A stretch of 8,953 nt of DNA from Clostridia bacterium. GTDB taxonomy: Bacteria; Bacillota_E; RBS10-35; JAJYVN01. Location: NCBI GenBank assembly GCA_027335515.1, contig DAHWHT010000109.1, positions 1-8,953 of the forward strand. Reading direction: 5' to 3'. A program made the position numbers and the translations under genes. Position 1 is the first letter of the stretch, and each line of letters opens with the position of its first letter. Below the pieces are notes generated by a model, which saw nothing but the letters and a program-made list of their open reading frames with translations, did no database searches and had not been told where the DNA came from. Shown piece by piece: positions 1-6,324 of this stretch.

Positions 1-175
1 CGGCACGGACTTTGCCGCCGCAGAGTCGCTCGGCGTGCAGGCCGCGCTGTTGCCGGGAATTCCGGGTCGGATGTATCCGGAAACCGCGGGACGCATCGTG
101 GCCGATGTGCTCTTGGAACTCCTCGCCGGGCGGACGGGAGGGGATACGGATGGCGGATATCGGGGCGACCGATGA
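1..175 (+). CDS. dpaA: Dipicolinate synthase subunit A, C-terminal end (partial)
   Basis: Only the last 57 codons are in the window; the reading frame begins at base 2 and ends with TGA at 173-175. The tail contains LLPGIPGRMYPETAGRIVAD followed by a helix-like VLLELL. This closely resembles the C-terminus of B. subtilis SpoVFA (DpaA), which ends in a similar 'lGLPGkvAPkTAG' stretch. DpaA and DpaB together form dipicolinate synthase, which oxidises the DapA product to dipicolinic acid (DPA) in the mother cell during sporulation. The identity rests on this short tail plus the adjoining dpaB, which overlaps it by 26 bp. That overlap implies cotranscription and probably translational coupling. 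The N-terminal Rossmann domain and the promoter lie upstream of the window. Confidence 0.85.
   Translation, partial: GTDFAAAESLGVQAALLPGIPGRMYPETAGRIVADVLLELLAGRTGGDTDGGYRGDR
136..143 (+). promoter_or_regulatory. Shine-Dalgarno sequence of dpaB
   Basis: GGGAGGGG lies 6 nt before the ATG at 150, inside the end of dpaA. It decides the dpaB start, because the frame stays open upstream to a TTG at 12 that lacks comparable support. Confidence 0.7.
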
Positions 176-767
176 TGCCTGTGGCCGCCTGGCGGGTCGG
201 ACCGTCGGCTGGGCCCTGTGCGGCTCGCACCACACCGTTTCGCAGGTACTCCCCATCCTCGCGCAGGTGCGCGGGGCCGGGGCGGTGGTGGTGCCCATCC
301 TGTCGGACACCCTGCGCACGACGACGACCCGCCACGGCACACCACAGCAGTGGTGGCAGCGCGTTACCGAGGCGGCGGGCCAGGAACCGCTGGCGACCAT
401 CCCAGAAGTGGAACCCTTCGGACCACAGCGCACCCTGGACGTGTTGCTGATCGCGCCCTGCACGGGCAACACCCTGGCAAGGCTGGCGCACGCCTTCACC
501 GACTCGGCGCCGCTGATGGCCGCCAAGGCGCAGCTGCGCAACGGCCGGCCGGTGGTCCTTGGGATCACGACCAACGACGCCCTGGGACTGAATGCCGTCA
601 ACCTGGCCCGCCTCCTGACCGTGCGCAACGTCTACTTCGTGCCGTTCGGCCAGGACGCCCCGCACACCAAGCCGGCGTCCCTCGTCGCGGATTTCAGGCT
701 CTGCCCCGCGGCGGCCGTGGCGGCCCTGGACGGCCAGCAGTTGCAGCCCCTGCTTCTGGCGCGTTGA
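150..767 (+). CDS. dpaB: Dipicolinate synthase subunit B (flavoprotein family)
   Basis: The 205-residue product matches SpoVFB/DpaB of spore formers (about 200 residues in B. subtilis). It is the second subunit of dipicolinate synthase, acting in the mother cell to make the DPA that is pumped into the spore core. The protein is one flavoprotein-type Rossmann-like domain. Near the N-terminus is GWALCGSHHTVSQVLP (family: G.GLTGSHCTYE), then a TTTTRHGT segment, APCTGNTLARLAHAFTDS in the middle, and the very conserved RPVVLGITTNDALGLNAVNL and VYFVPFGQD stretches. The start at 150 is set by a strong Shine-Dalgarno and by alignment with family N-termini. It overlaps dpaA by 26 bp, so the two are almost certainly one operon. 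In Bacillus this operon is sigma-K controlled; its promoter is outside the window. Identification is secure from sequence and context. Confidence 0.96.
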   Translation: MADIGATDDACGRLAGRTVGWALCGSHHTVSQVLPILAQVRGAGAVVVPILSDTLRTTTTRHGTPQQWWQRVTEAAGQEPLATIPEVEPFGPQRTLDVLLIAPCTGNTLARLAHAFTDSAPLMAAKAQLRNGRPVVLGITTNDALGLNAVNLARLLTVRNVYFVPFGQDAPHTKPASLVADFRLCPAAAVAALDGQQLQPLLLAR

Positions 768-796
768 CCCCGACCGGCCGGCAACCCCGGCGGCGA

Positions 797-826
797 TTGC
801 GACCCGTGAAAGGGGGCGTGTACAGT
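797..826 (+). promoter_or_regulatory. Candidate sigma-A-like promoter before asd
   Basis: In the 127-bp gap between dpaB and asd, TTGCGA (797-802) and TACAGT (821-826) are separated by 18 bp, each matching 4 of 6 consensus positions. It would start RNA near 833, giving a leader of about 60 nt. A separate vegetative promoter here makes sense because asd-dapG-dapA are needed in growing cells while dpaAB are sporulation genes. A small hairpin (GCCGG, loop of 5, CCGGC, 777-791) precedes it but lacks a T-run. Weak sequence evidence only. Confidence 0.35.
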
Positions 827-894
827 GGACGCGGCAAACGCGGCGTGCGCGCCGGCCGTGGCGGCGGCGCAGCCGGATGAAGGGCGATGGTTGC

Positions 895-1896
895 ATGGCC
901 TGGCGGGTCGGAGTGGTCGGCGCGACGGGCGCCGTGGGGCAGACCCTGCTTGCGGTGCTGGCGGAACGCAGGTTTCCGGTTGCCGAGTTGCGCCTGCTGG
1001 CCACGCAGCGCAGCGCCGGCACCGAGGTGGTCTGGGGCGGCGAGCGGTTGCGGGTGCAACCCACGGGTCCCGACGCCTTTGGCGGCCTGGAGATCTGCTT
1101 TCTGGCGGTGCCGGGCTCCCGCGTCAGTCGGGAGTTGGCCCCGCTGGCGGTCCAGGCGGGCGCGGTGGTGATCGACAAGGGCAGCGCCTTTCGCCTGGAT
1201 CCCGGGGTGCCGCTGGTGGTGCCCGAGGTCAACGCGGGCGTGTTGCGGTCCGGGCCCGGGATCATTGCCAGTCCGAACTGCACGACGATCCCGCTGGTGC
1301 TGTGCCTGGATCCCCTGCGGCGCCTGGCGGGATTGCGGCGCGTCATCGTCTCGACCTACCAGTCGGCGTCCGGGGCGGGTCACGGCGGGATGGAGGAGTT
1401 GGCCGCGGGGGTCGAGGCGGTGGCCGCGGGGCGGGCGGTGCCCCAACGGGTCTTTCCGCGGCCGCTGGCCCACAATGTCGTACCGCAGTGCGACGCCTTC
1501 GGCGAGTCCGGCTATACGGCCGAGGAGTGGAAGTTGGTCCACGAGACCCGCAAGATCCTGGCCATGCCCGAACTGCGTCTGACGGCCACCGCGGTGCGGG
1601 TGCCCGTGCCTGTGGGCCATGGGGAGTCCGTGGCCGTGGAAACCGACCGCCCCTGCACGCCGGCGGAGGCCCGGGGCGTCCTGGCCGCGGCCGGGGTGCG
1701 CGTGCACGACCTTGAGGATCCCACCGGGTATCCGACGCCGGCCGACGTGGCCGGGTCCGACCTGGCGCATGTGGGCCGCGTGCGACAGGACCTTGGAGAC
1801 CCCAACGGCCTGCATTTTTGGGTGGTCGGCGACAACCTGCGCAAGGGCGCCGCCACCAACGCCGCGCAGATCGCCGAGGCGCTGATCCGCCTGTAG
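895..1896 (+). CDS. asd: Aspartate-semialdehyde dehydrogenase
   Basis: The 333-residue product catalyses NADPH-dependent reduction of aspartyl phosphate to aspartate semialdehyde, the branch point to lysine/diaminopimelate, threonine and methionine. The nucleotide-binding loop VGATGAVGQ lies at residues 8-16. The catalytic Cys is C129 in SPNCTT and the acid/base partner is Q156 in STYQSASGAG. Substrate-binding R235 and the active-site H242 in GHGES follow, and the C-terminus has the typical FWVVGDNLRKGAA. I chose the ATG at 895 because MAWRVGVVGATG aligns with family N-termini and AAGGG lies 10 nt upstream. The in-frame ATG at 877 adds six residues and has no ribosome-binding site. Two normally conserved segments are unusual: LAVPGS where SAGGS/SAGSS is expected (residues 70-75) and IDKGSAFR where IDNTSAFR/IDNSSAFR is usual (93-100). 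Catalytic residues are intact, so the function call stands. Confidence 0.95.
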   Translation: MAWRVGVVGATGAVGQTLLAVLAERRFPVAELRLLATQRSAGTEVVWGGERLRVQPTGPDAFGGLEICFLAVPGSRVSRELAPLAVQAGAVVIDKGSAFRLDPGVPLVVPEVNAGVLRSGPGIIASPNCTTIPLVLCLDPLRRLAGLRRVIVSTYQSASGAGHGGMEELAAGVEAVAAGRAVPQRVFPRPLAHNVVPQCDAFGESGYTAEEWKLVHETRKILAMPELRLTATAVRVPVPVGHGESVAVETDRPCTPAEARGVLAAAGVRVHDLEDPTGYPTPADVAGSDLAHVGRVRQDLGDPNGLHFWVVGDNLRKGAATNAAQIAEALIRL

Positions 1897-1962
1897 GGCC
1901 GCCTGGACCGCGCGCCGCGGCCCTCGGGGCAGGGCGGGGGCGCGGGGAGGAAGGGTGCGCCG

Positions 1963-3204
1963 GTGCGCATCATCGTGCAAAAGTTCGGAGGCACCTCGCT
2001 GGCCACGCCGGCCTACCGCGACCTGGTGGCGGAAAGGGTGCTTGCCGCCGCCCGCCGGTCCCTGCTGCCCATCGTCGTCGTCTCGGCGATGGGCAGGGCC
2101 GGTGACCCGTACGCGACCGACACCCTCCTGGAACTGGGCCGCCAGGTCTGGGCCGACGACGCCCCGCGGGAGACCGACCTGCTCATGGCCTGCGGCGAGA
2201 TCATCTCCGCCGTGGTGCTGGCCGGGACGCTGCGGCGCAAGGGGCTGCCCGCCCTGGTCCTCACGGGCGGTCAGGCCGGGATCGTGACCGACCGCAACTT
2301 CTCCAACGCCCGCATCCTGCGGGTGCAGCCCGACCACCTGCGCCGGCACCTGGACCGGGGCGACGTCTGCGTCGTCGCAGGCTTCCAGGGCATGGCCGAG
2401 ACCGGCGATATCACGACCCTGGGCCGCGGTGGTTCGGATACCACCGCGGCGGCGCTGGCGGTGGCGGTACGCGCCGAACTGGTGGAGATCTACACCGATG
2501 TCAGCGGCGTCAAGACGGCCGATCCCCGGATCGTCCCGGAGGCGCGCACCCTGTCGACGCTGTCCTACGAGGAGATTTTTCAAATGGCCCAACAGGGGGC
2601 AAAGGTCGTGCACCCGCGGGCGGTCGAACTCGCGATGCGCGCCAACGTGCCCGTCCGCGTGCGCGGCACCTTCGACGACCCGGACGCGGAACCCGGCACT
2701 CTGATCACGCACGGCTTTGAGGCGGACACCCAGTGGGATAGGCCGGCGCGGGCCGTCACCGGGGTCACCCATCTGGCCCACGTCGTGCAGTGCGGTGTGG
2801 ACGGACCGCTCGACCACGCGGCCACCGTGCGCATCTTCCGTGTGCTCGCGGATGCCGGGATCAGCGTCGATCTCATCAACGTCGCCCCGGACCGCAGACG
2901 CTTCATCGTCGCGGGCGGAGACGCCGGCCGGGCGCGCCGCCTCCTGGAGGAAACCGGCTTCCCCGTGCAGTTCAACGCCGATTGCGCCAAGGTTTCCATC
3001 GTCGGCACGGGCATGCGCGGCCTCCCAGGTGTGATGGCCTCCGTTGTTGAATCCCTTGCCAACGAAGGCATTCCCATCCTGCAGACCGCCGATTCGCACG
3101 TGACCATCTCCTGCCTGGTGACCCGGGCCGACATGGAGCGGGCAGTGCAGGCGTTGCATCGAACCTTTCACCTGGATGCGCAGGCGGCGCGGGCGGGGGA
3201 TTGA
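1963..3204 (+). CDS. dapG: Aspartate kinase (DapG type, with ACT domains)
   Basis: The 413-residue product phosphorylates aspartate in the first step of lysine/DAP synthesis. It starts with a GTG codon; the purine-rich GGGGAGGAAGG upstream (1944-1954) is the ribosome-binding site, and this is the first possible start in frame. The N-terminal kinase domain shows QKFGGTS (residues 6-12), the DapG-like SAMGRAGDPYATDTLLEL segment, CGEIIS, GGQAGIVTD, VVAGFQG and the GRGGSD motif at 154-159, followed by IYTDVSGVKTADPR. Two C-terminal ACT domains begin near residue 265; the second contains VGTGMRGLPGVMASV and PILQTADSH. Length and motifs match B. subtilis DapG (about 404 residues), the diaminopimelate-inhibited isoenzyme, and the position between asd and dapA supports that. 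I see no ribosome-binding site for a separate beta subunit. The effector cannot be read from the sequence. Confidence 0.95.
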   Translation: MRIIVQKFGGTSLATPAYRDLVAERVLAAARRSLLPIVVVSAMGRAGDPYATDTLLELGRQVWADDAPRETDLLMACGEIISAVVLAGTLRRKGLPALVLTGGQAGIVTDRNFSNARILRVQPDHLRRHLDRGDVCVVAGFQGMAETGDITTLGRGGSDTTAAALAVAVRAELVEIYTDVSGVKTADPRIVPEARTLSTLSYEEIFQMAQQGAKVVHPRAVELAMRANVPVRVRGTFDDPDAEPGTLITHGFEADTQWDRPARAVTGVTHLAHVVQCGVDGPLDHAATVRIFRVLADAGISVDLINVAPDRRRFIVAGGDAGRARRLLEETGFPVQFNADCAKVSIVGTGMRGLPGVMASVVESLANEGIPILQTADSHVTISCLVTRADMERAVQALHRTFHLDAQAARAGD

Positions 3205-3287
3205 CCCTGCGGGGCGCATGCGGTCAACTGCGGGCACGGATGGCAGGTTGGCGTCTATGATGGGGCCGGCGGCCGAGGCGGACTGAT

Positions 3288-3315
3288 GAAAGGGGCGAAG
3301 CCCGCCGGGGCGGGC
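3288..3315 (+). promoter_or_regulatory. dapA leader: distant Shine-Dalgarno with hairpin before the start codon
   Basis: GAAAGGGG at 3288-3295 is the only ribosome-binding-like sequence before the dapA ATG at 3320, but it is 24 nt away. Between them lies a perfect hairpin, GCCCGCC (3300-3306), GG loop, GGCGGGC (3309-3315). If it folds, it brings the Shine-Dalgarno to an effective spacing of about 8 nt. A competing hairpin GGGC (3293-3296), GAA, GCCC (3300-3303) would hide the Shine-Dalgarno. A TATGAT at 3256-3261 could be a -10 box but has no recognisable -35. Confidence 0.35.
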
Positions 3316-3319
3316 GGCC

Positions 3320-4255
3320 ATGGGCACGAGCCAGGGTGCATTCGATGGGCAGGCCCGACTCCTGACGGCGTTGGTTACGCCGTTTGCGGCGGATGGTGCG
3401 ATGAACACGCACCTGGCGGCCGAACTCGCGCGGGATCTGTGCGACCGCGGCTGTGACGGATTTGTGCTGGCGGGTACGACGGGGGAGTCGCCGACCCTGA
3501 GCGACCGCGAGAAGCTGTCGCTGTGCGGCGCCGTCCGTCGTGCCGTCGACGGCCGCGCCAGCGTGTGGCTCGGCACGGGCAGCTACGACACGGCTGCCAG
3601 CGTCCGCCTGACCCGGGAGGCGGCAGCCGCCGGCGCCCAGGGCGTGATGGTGGTGGCCCCCTACTACAGCCGGCCGCCACAGACGGGCCTGGCGCGGCAC
3701 TTCACCGCCGTCGCGGCGGCCACCGAACTGCCGCTGATGGTCTACAACATCCCCGTGCGCACCGGTTGCAATCTGCTGCCGGCGACGCTGGCGGCCATTG
3801 TGGCCGAGGCGCCCAACGTGGTCGCCCTGAAGGAATCCAGCCGCGACTTGGAGCAGGTCGCGGAGGTGCTGCGGCTGCTGCCCGCCCTCCAGGTGTACAG
3901 CGGCGACGACGGGCTCACGTTGCCCATCCTGGCCCTTGGCGGCCGCGGCGTGGTCAGCGTCGCGTCCCACATCGCGCCGGAGGCGATCGCCGCCCTCATC
4001 GCCGACTGGCAGGCCGGTCGCACCGAGGAGGCGCGCCTGCGGCATCTGGCGTTGCTGCCGCTGTATCGCGCCCTTTTTCTGGCGCCCAACCCCATTCCCG
4101 TCAAGACCGCCCTGCGGCTGCGCGGCTGGGCGGTGGGCGGCCTGCGCCCGCCGCTGTGCGACCTTTCGACCTCGGAACTGGAGGTGCTGCGGGCGGCCCT
4201 CGAAGCCTGGCAGGGTGTACCGCAGGCCGCCGGACGCGCCGGGGCCGGTGCATAG
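3320..4255 (+). CDS. dapA: 4-hydroxy-tetrahydrodipicolinate synthase
   Basis: The 311-residue TIM-barrel enzyme condenses pyruvate with aspartate semialdehyde to form the precursor shared by diaminopimelate/lysine and, through DpaAB, dipicolinic acid. The Schiff-base lysine is K171 in NVVALKESS. The catalytic threonine pair is T53-T54 in LAGTTGESPTLS, and the tyrosines are Y116 (APYYSRP) and Y142, with R147 in MVYNIPVRT. GGRGVVSVASH and PNPIPVKTALRL in the C-terminal half are also family hallmarks. The N-terminus is about 10 residues longer than in B. subtilis, but a stop codon at 3287 leaves the ATG at 3320 as the first possible start. The 115-bp gap to dapG contains a structured leader. The dapG-dapA order matches Bacillus, and the two are likely cotranscribed, although dapA could have its own promoter. 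Confidence 0.96.
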   Translation: MGTSQGAFDGQARLLTALVTPFAADGAMNTHLAAELARDLCDRGCDGFVLAGTTGESPTLSDREKLSLCGAVRRAVDGRASVWLGTGSYDTAASVRLTREAAAAGAQGVMVVAPYYSRPPQTGLARHFTAVAAATELPLMVYNIPVRTGCNLLPATLAAIVAEAPNVVALKESSRDLEQVAEVLRLLPALQVYSGDDGLTLPILALGGRGVVSVASHIAPEAIAALIADWQAGRTEEARLRHLALLPLYRALFLAPNPIPVKTALRLRGWAVGGLRPPLCDLSTSELEVLRAALEAWQGVPQAAGRAGAGA

Positions 4256-4377
4256 GGAGCGGGCCGGCGGCAATCCTTTGCGGTGGTTGCTGCGTGTCCC
4301 GCAACCGGCCTGGCGCCGCCGCCCCCCTGGCCCCGTGCGGGCATCCGGGAACCGGCCAGGCATGGCAGTCTGGGACA

Positions 4378-4395
4378 GCGGGAGGGCCGTCCCGC
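4378..4395 (+). terminator. GC-rich hairpin after dapA (possible terminator, no T-run)
   Basis: GCGGGA (4378-4383), loop GGGCCG, TCCCGC (4390-4395) is a perfect 6-bp stem. A competing 7-bp pairing joins GGAGGGC (4381-4387) to GCCCTCC (4411-4417). No T-tract follows, so this is not a classical intrinsic terminator, and it lies about 120 bp past the dapA stop. Confidence 0.3.
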
Positions 4396-4432
4396 CGCGG
4401 AGGCCCGAATGCCCTCCGCCTGCCCGCTGGAC

Positions 4433-4453
4433 GGGCCGACGGGGGCCGACGGG
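4433..4453 (+). repeat. Two tandem copies of GGGCCGACGGG, period 10 bp
   Basis: The 11-mer occurs at 4433-4443 and again at 4443-4453, sharing one G. The 10-bp phasing and its position just upstream of the candidate rnj -35 box (4461) fit a pair of sites on the same face of the helix, but chance in GC-rich DNA is also possible. Confidence 0.4.
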
Positions 4454-4460
4454 TCCTCCC

Positions 4461-4489
4461 TTGTAGTCGCCGGCAGGATGGATTATAGT
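4461..4489 (+). promoter_or_regulatory. Candidate sigma-A promoter of rnj
   Basis: TTGTAG (4461-4466), a 17-bp spacer and TATAGT (4484-4489, 5 of 6 matches) form a good promoter in very GC-rich surroundings. The start of RNA would be near 4496, leaving a leader of about 100 nt before the ATG at 4600. Confidence 0.55.
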
Positions 4490-4491
4490 CG

Positions 4492-4524
4492 GCGTGGCGT
4501 CAACCGCGTGAGTCTGCCACGCGG
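4492..4524 (+). promoter_or_regulatory. Mutually exclusive hairpins at the start of the rnj leader
   Basis: GCGTGGC (4492-4498) can pair with GCCACGC (4516-4522), while CCGCGTG (4504-4510) can pair with CACGCGG (4518-4524) across a 7-nt loop. The 3' arms overlap, so only one can form. The second lies entirely downstream of the predicted RNA start and would place a stable stem-loop close to the mRNA 5' end. As DNA, the same inverted repeats could instead be an operator. Confidence 0.4.
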
Positions 4525-4599
4525 GCATAGCGTCCGAGCCTTCCCGGCCCCCGGGGTGGTTGTGTATGCGTTGCCCCGCCGGGAGTCGGTGGGGCTTAT

Positions 4600-6318
4600 A
4601 TGGAGGTGTCCGTTATCCGACATGGCCATCCGGCTTCTGGTGGGCGCGAGCGTCCCCGTGAGCGCGGCAAGGTGATCGTGACCCCGCTGGGCGGGGTTGG
4701 TGAAATCGGCAAGAATATGTTCGTGGTCGAGTGCGGCGAGGACATGATCGTCATCGATTGTGGCCTCGCCTTTCCAGAGGACGATCTGCCCGGCGTCGAC
4801 ATCGTCCTGCCGGACATGAGTTACGTCGTGGAGCGCAAGGCTCGGCTGCGGGCCGTGCTCTTGACCCACGCCCACGAAGACCACATCGGCGGGGTGCCCT
4901 ACCTGCTGCGTGACGCACCGGCCCCGATCCACGGCACGCGGCTGACCCTGGGTATGGTGGAGGGCAAGCTGCCGGAGCACGGCCTTCGGCTGCCACCAGG
5001 ATCCCGCCCGTTTCGCGAAGGCGAGAAGATGACCTTCGGTGCGTTGGCCGTCGAGCCGTTCCACGTAACCCACAGCGTTCCCGGCGCGGTCGGCTTTGCC
5101 GTGCATACGCCGGTGGGGGTCCTGGTGTTCACCGGCGACTTCAAGTTCGACCTCACCCCGGTGGACGGGGAAGTGACGGATCTGCAGATGCTGGCGCGCC
5201 TGGGCCGGGAAGGCGTCTTTGCGCTGTTTTGCGACAGCACCAACGCCGAGCGCCCCGGCATCACCGGTTCCGAACGCGAGGTGGGAGGCACCATCGGGCG
5301 CATCGTCGCCGAGGCCCCCGGGCGTGTGCTGGTGACCACCTTCGCCAGCAACGTCCACCGCATCCAACAGTGCTTTGACGTCGCCGCCCAGGCGGGCCGT
5401 CGCGTGGCCGTGGTTGGCCGCAGCATTGAAAACACCGTGCAGATCTCCTCGCGTCTTGGCTACCTGCACATCCCCGAGGGCACCCTGCTGGAAAGTGGCG
5501 CCATCGGACGCACCCCGCCTGAGAAGGTCATCATCATGACCACGGGCAGCCAGGGGGAGCCGATGTCCGCGCTTTCGCGCATGTCCACCGGCGAGCACCG
5601 CCTGGTCGATCTGATCCCGGGCGACACCGTGATCCTGGCGGCCAGTCCGGTGCCGGGCAACGAGAAGATGGTCCACCGCACGATCGACAACCTGCACCGC
5701 ATGGGTGCACGGGTCATCTACCAGCGCGACGCCGGCGTCCACGTCTCCGGGCACGCGAGCCGCGAGGAACTGAAGCTGATGATGACCCTGCTGCGGCCGC
5801 GCTGGTTCGTACCCGTCCACGGCGAATACCGCCATCTGGTGCTCAACGCCGCGATGGCCGAAGACACCGGGGTGGAACACGACCACGTGCTGATCGGTGA
5901 AAACGGGACCGTGTTTGAATGCAGCGCGGAAGGCATGCGGATCGCGGGCCGCATACCCGCCGGCCGCGTCCTGGTGGACGGGCTGGGCGTCGGCGATGTG
6001 GGCAACGTGGTCATGCGCGATCGCCGGCAGTTGGCCCAGGACGGGATCCTGGTCGTGGCCGTCGCGGTGCGGCGGGAGACCGGGGAGGTCGTCGGCAGCG
6101 CCGACATCTCATCGCGTGGGTTTGTGTATGTGCGGGAAGCCGAGGCACTGATGGCCGAGACGCGCGCCCGGGTGCAGGAGGCCATCGCCGGCCGGATACG
6201 CAACGGCCAAACCGACTGGAACCAGATCAAGGGTGTGGTGCGTGAGACGGCCGGGCAGCTGCTTTTTGAGCGCACCCGGCGCCGGCCGATGATCCTGCCG
6301 CTGGTGCTGGAAGTCTGA
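4600..6318 (+). CDS. rnj: Ribonuclease J (MBL/beta-CASP RNase)
   Basis: The 572-residue product is an RNase J, a cytoplasmic metallo-beta-lactamase/beta-CASP nuclease with 5'-3' exonuclease and endonuclease activity in mRNA decay and rRNA maturation. PLGGVGEIGKN is at 29-39 and the zinc motif HAHEDH at 90-95 (H90, H92, D94, H95). Further ligands are H158 (THSVPG), D180 (FTGDFKFD) and H407 in PVHGEYRH; the beta-CASP SGHAS motif has H385. DSTNAERPG and MTTGSQGEP are also typical. It occupies the place of B. subtilis rnjB, yet its catalytic motif is intact and J1-like. The ATG at 4600 is the most upstream possible start but has only a weak GGTG ribosome-binding match. A GTG at 4672 (codon 25) is a serious alternative, see the small ORF at 4622-4675. 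It ends 6 bp from a convergent gene. Confidence 0.95.
   Translation: MEVSVIRHGHPASGGRERPRERGKVIVTPLGGVGEIGKNMFVVECGEDMIVIDCGLAFPEDDLPGVDIVLPDMSYVVERKARLRAVLLTHAHEDHIGGVPYLLRDAPAPIHGTRLTLGMVEGKLPEHGLRLPPGSRPFREGEKMTFGALAVEPFHVTHSVPGAVGFAVHTPVGVLVFTGDFKFDLTPVDGEVTDLQMLARLGREGVFALFCDSTNAERPGITGSEREVGGTIGRIVAEAPGRVLVTTFASNVHRIQQCFDVAAQAGRRVAVVGRSIENTVQISSRLGYLHIPEGTLLESGAIGRTPPEKVIIMTTGSQGEPMSALSRMSTGEHRLVDLIPGDTVILAASPVPGNEKMVHRTIDNLHRMGARVIYQRDAGVHVSGHASREELKLMMTLLRPRWFVPVHGEYRHLVLNAAMAEDTGVEHDHVLIGENGTVFECSAEGMRIAGRIPAGRVLVDGLGVGDVGNVVMRDRRQLAQDGILVVAVAVRRETGEVVGSADISSRGFVYVREAEALMAETRARVQEAIAGRIRNGQTDWNQIKGVVRETAGQLLFERTRRRPMILPLVLEV
4622..4675 (+). CDS. Possible 17-codon leader ORF overlapping the rnj start
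   Basis: MAIRLLVGASVPVSAAR is encoded one base out of frame with the annotated rnj start. It is preceded by GGAGGTG (4602-4608), an almost perfect Shine-Dalgarno, although at a long spacing of 13 nt. Its TGA (4673-4675) overlaps a GTG at 4672 that is in frame with RNase J and lies just before IVTPLGGVGEIGKN. Fifteen of its 17 sense codons end in G or C, as expected for genes here, whereas the overlapping rnj codons 1-24 use many T-ending codons. It may be a translated leader coupled to rnj, or chance. No homologue is recognised. Confidence 0.3.
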   Translation: MAIRLLVGASVPVSAAR

Positions 6319-6324
6319 ACGGCC

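Larger units (their letters stand above)
4256..4599. other. 344-bp non-coding spacer between dapA and rnj
   Basis: I find no convincing protein or tRNA gene here; frames open across it look like shadows. It contains, in order, a hairpin that could end the dapA transcript (4378-4395), a tandem 10-bp repeat (4433-4453), a promoter (4461-4489) and alternative hairpins in the presumed rnj leader (4492-4524). No T-box, lysine-riboswitch or other known leader motif could be recognised by eye. Confidence 0.6.

Noticed and set aside
2580..2700. Possible internal start for a separate aspartate kinase beta subunit
   Set aside because: ATG/GTG codons occur, but none has a ribosome-binding site at a suitable distance.
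3252..3319. Hammerhead ribozyme or fluoride-riboswitch resemblance (CTGATGA and GATGG) in the dapA leader
   Set aside because: The CTGATGA is not followed by a stem and GAAA, and the pseudoknot pairings of a fluoride riboswitch could not be drawn.
694..3576. A 960-codon open frame on the minus strand opposite dpaB, asd and dapG
   Set aside because: It lies antisense to three secure genes and is rich in Arg, His, Pro and Gly without any domain, as expected for a shadow frame in GC-rich DNA.
4378..4420. T-box-like sequence (CGTCCCGCCGCGG) after dapA
   Set aside because: No TGGNACC antiterminator core or specifier stem is visible, and rnj is not a usual T-box target.
3224..4528. A 434-codon minus-strand frame opposite dapA and the following spacer
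   Set aside because: Low-complexity composition, no motif, and full overlap with dapA; a composition artefact.
4483..5886. A 467-codon minus-strand frame opposite rnj
   Set aside because: It mirrors the RNase J codons and shows no family features or ribosome-binding site.
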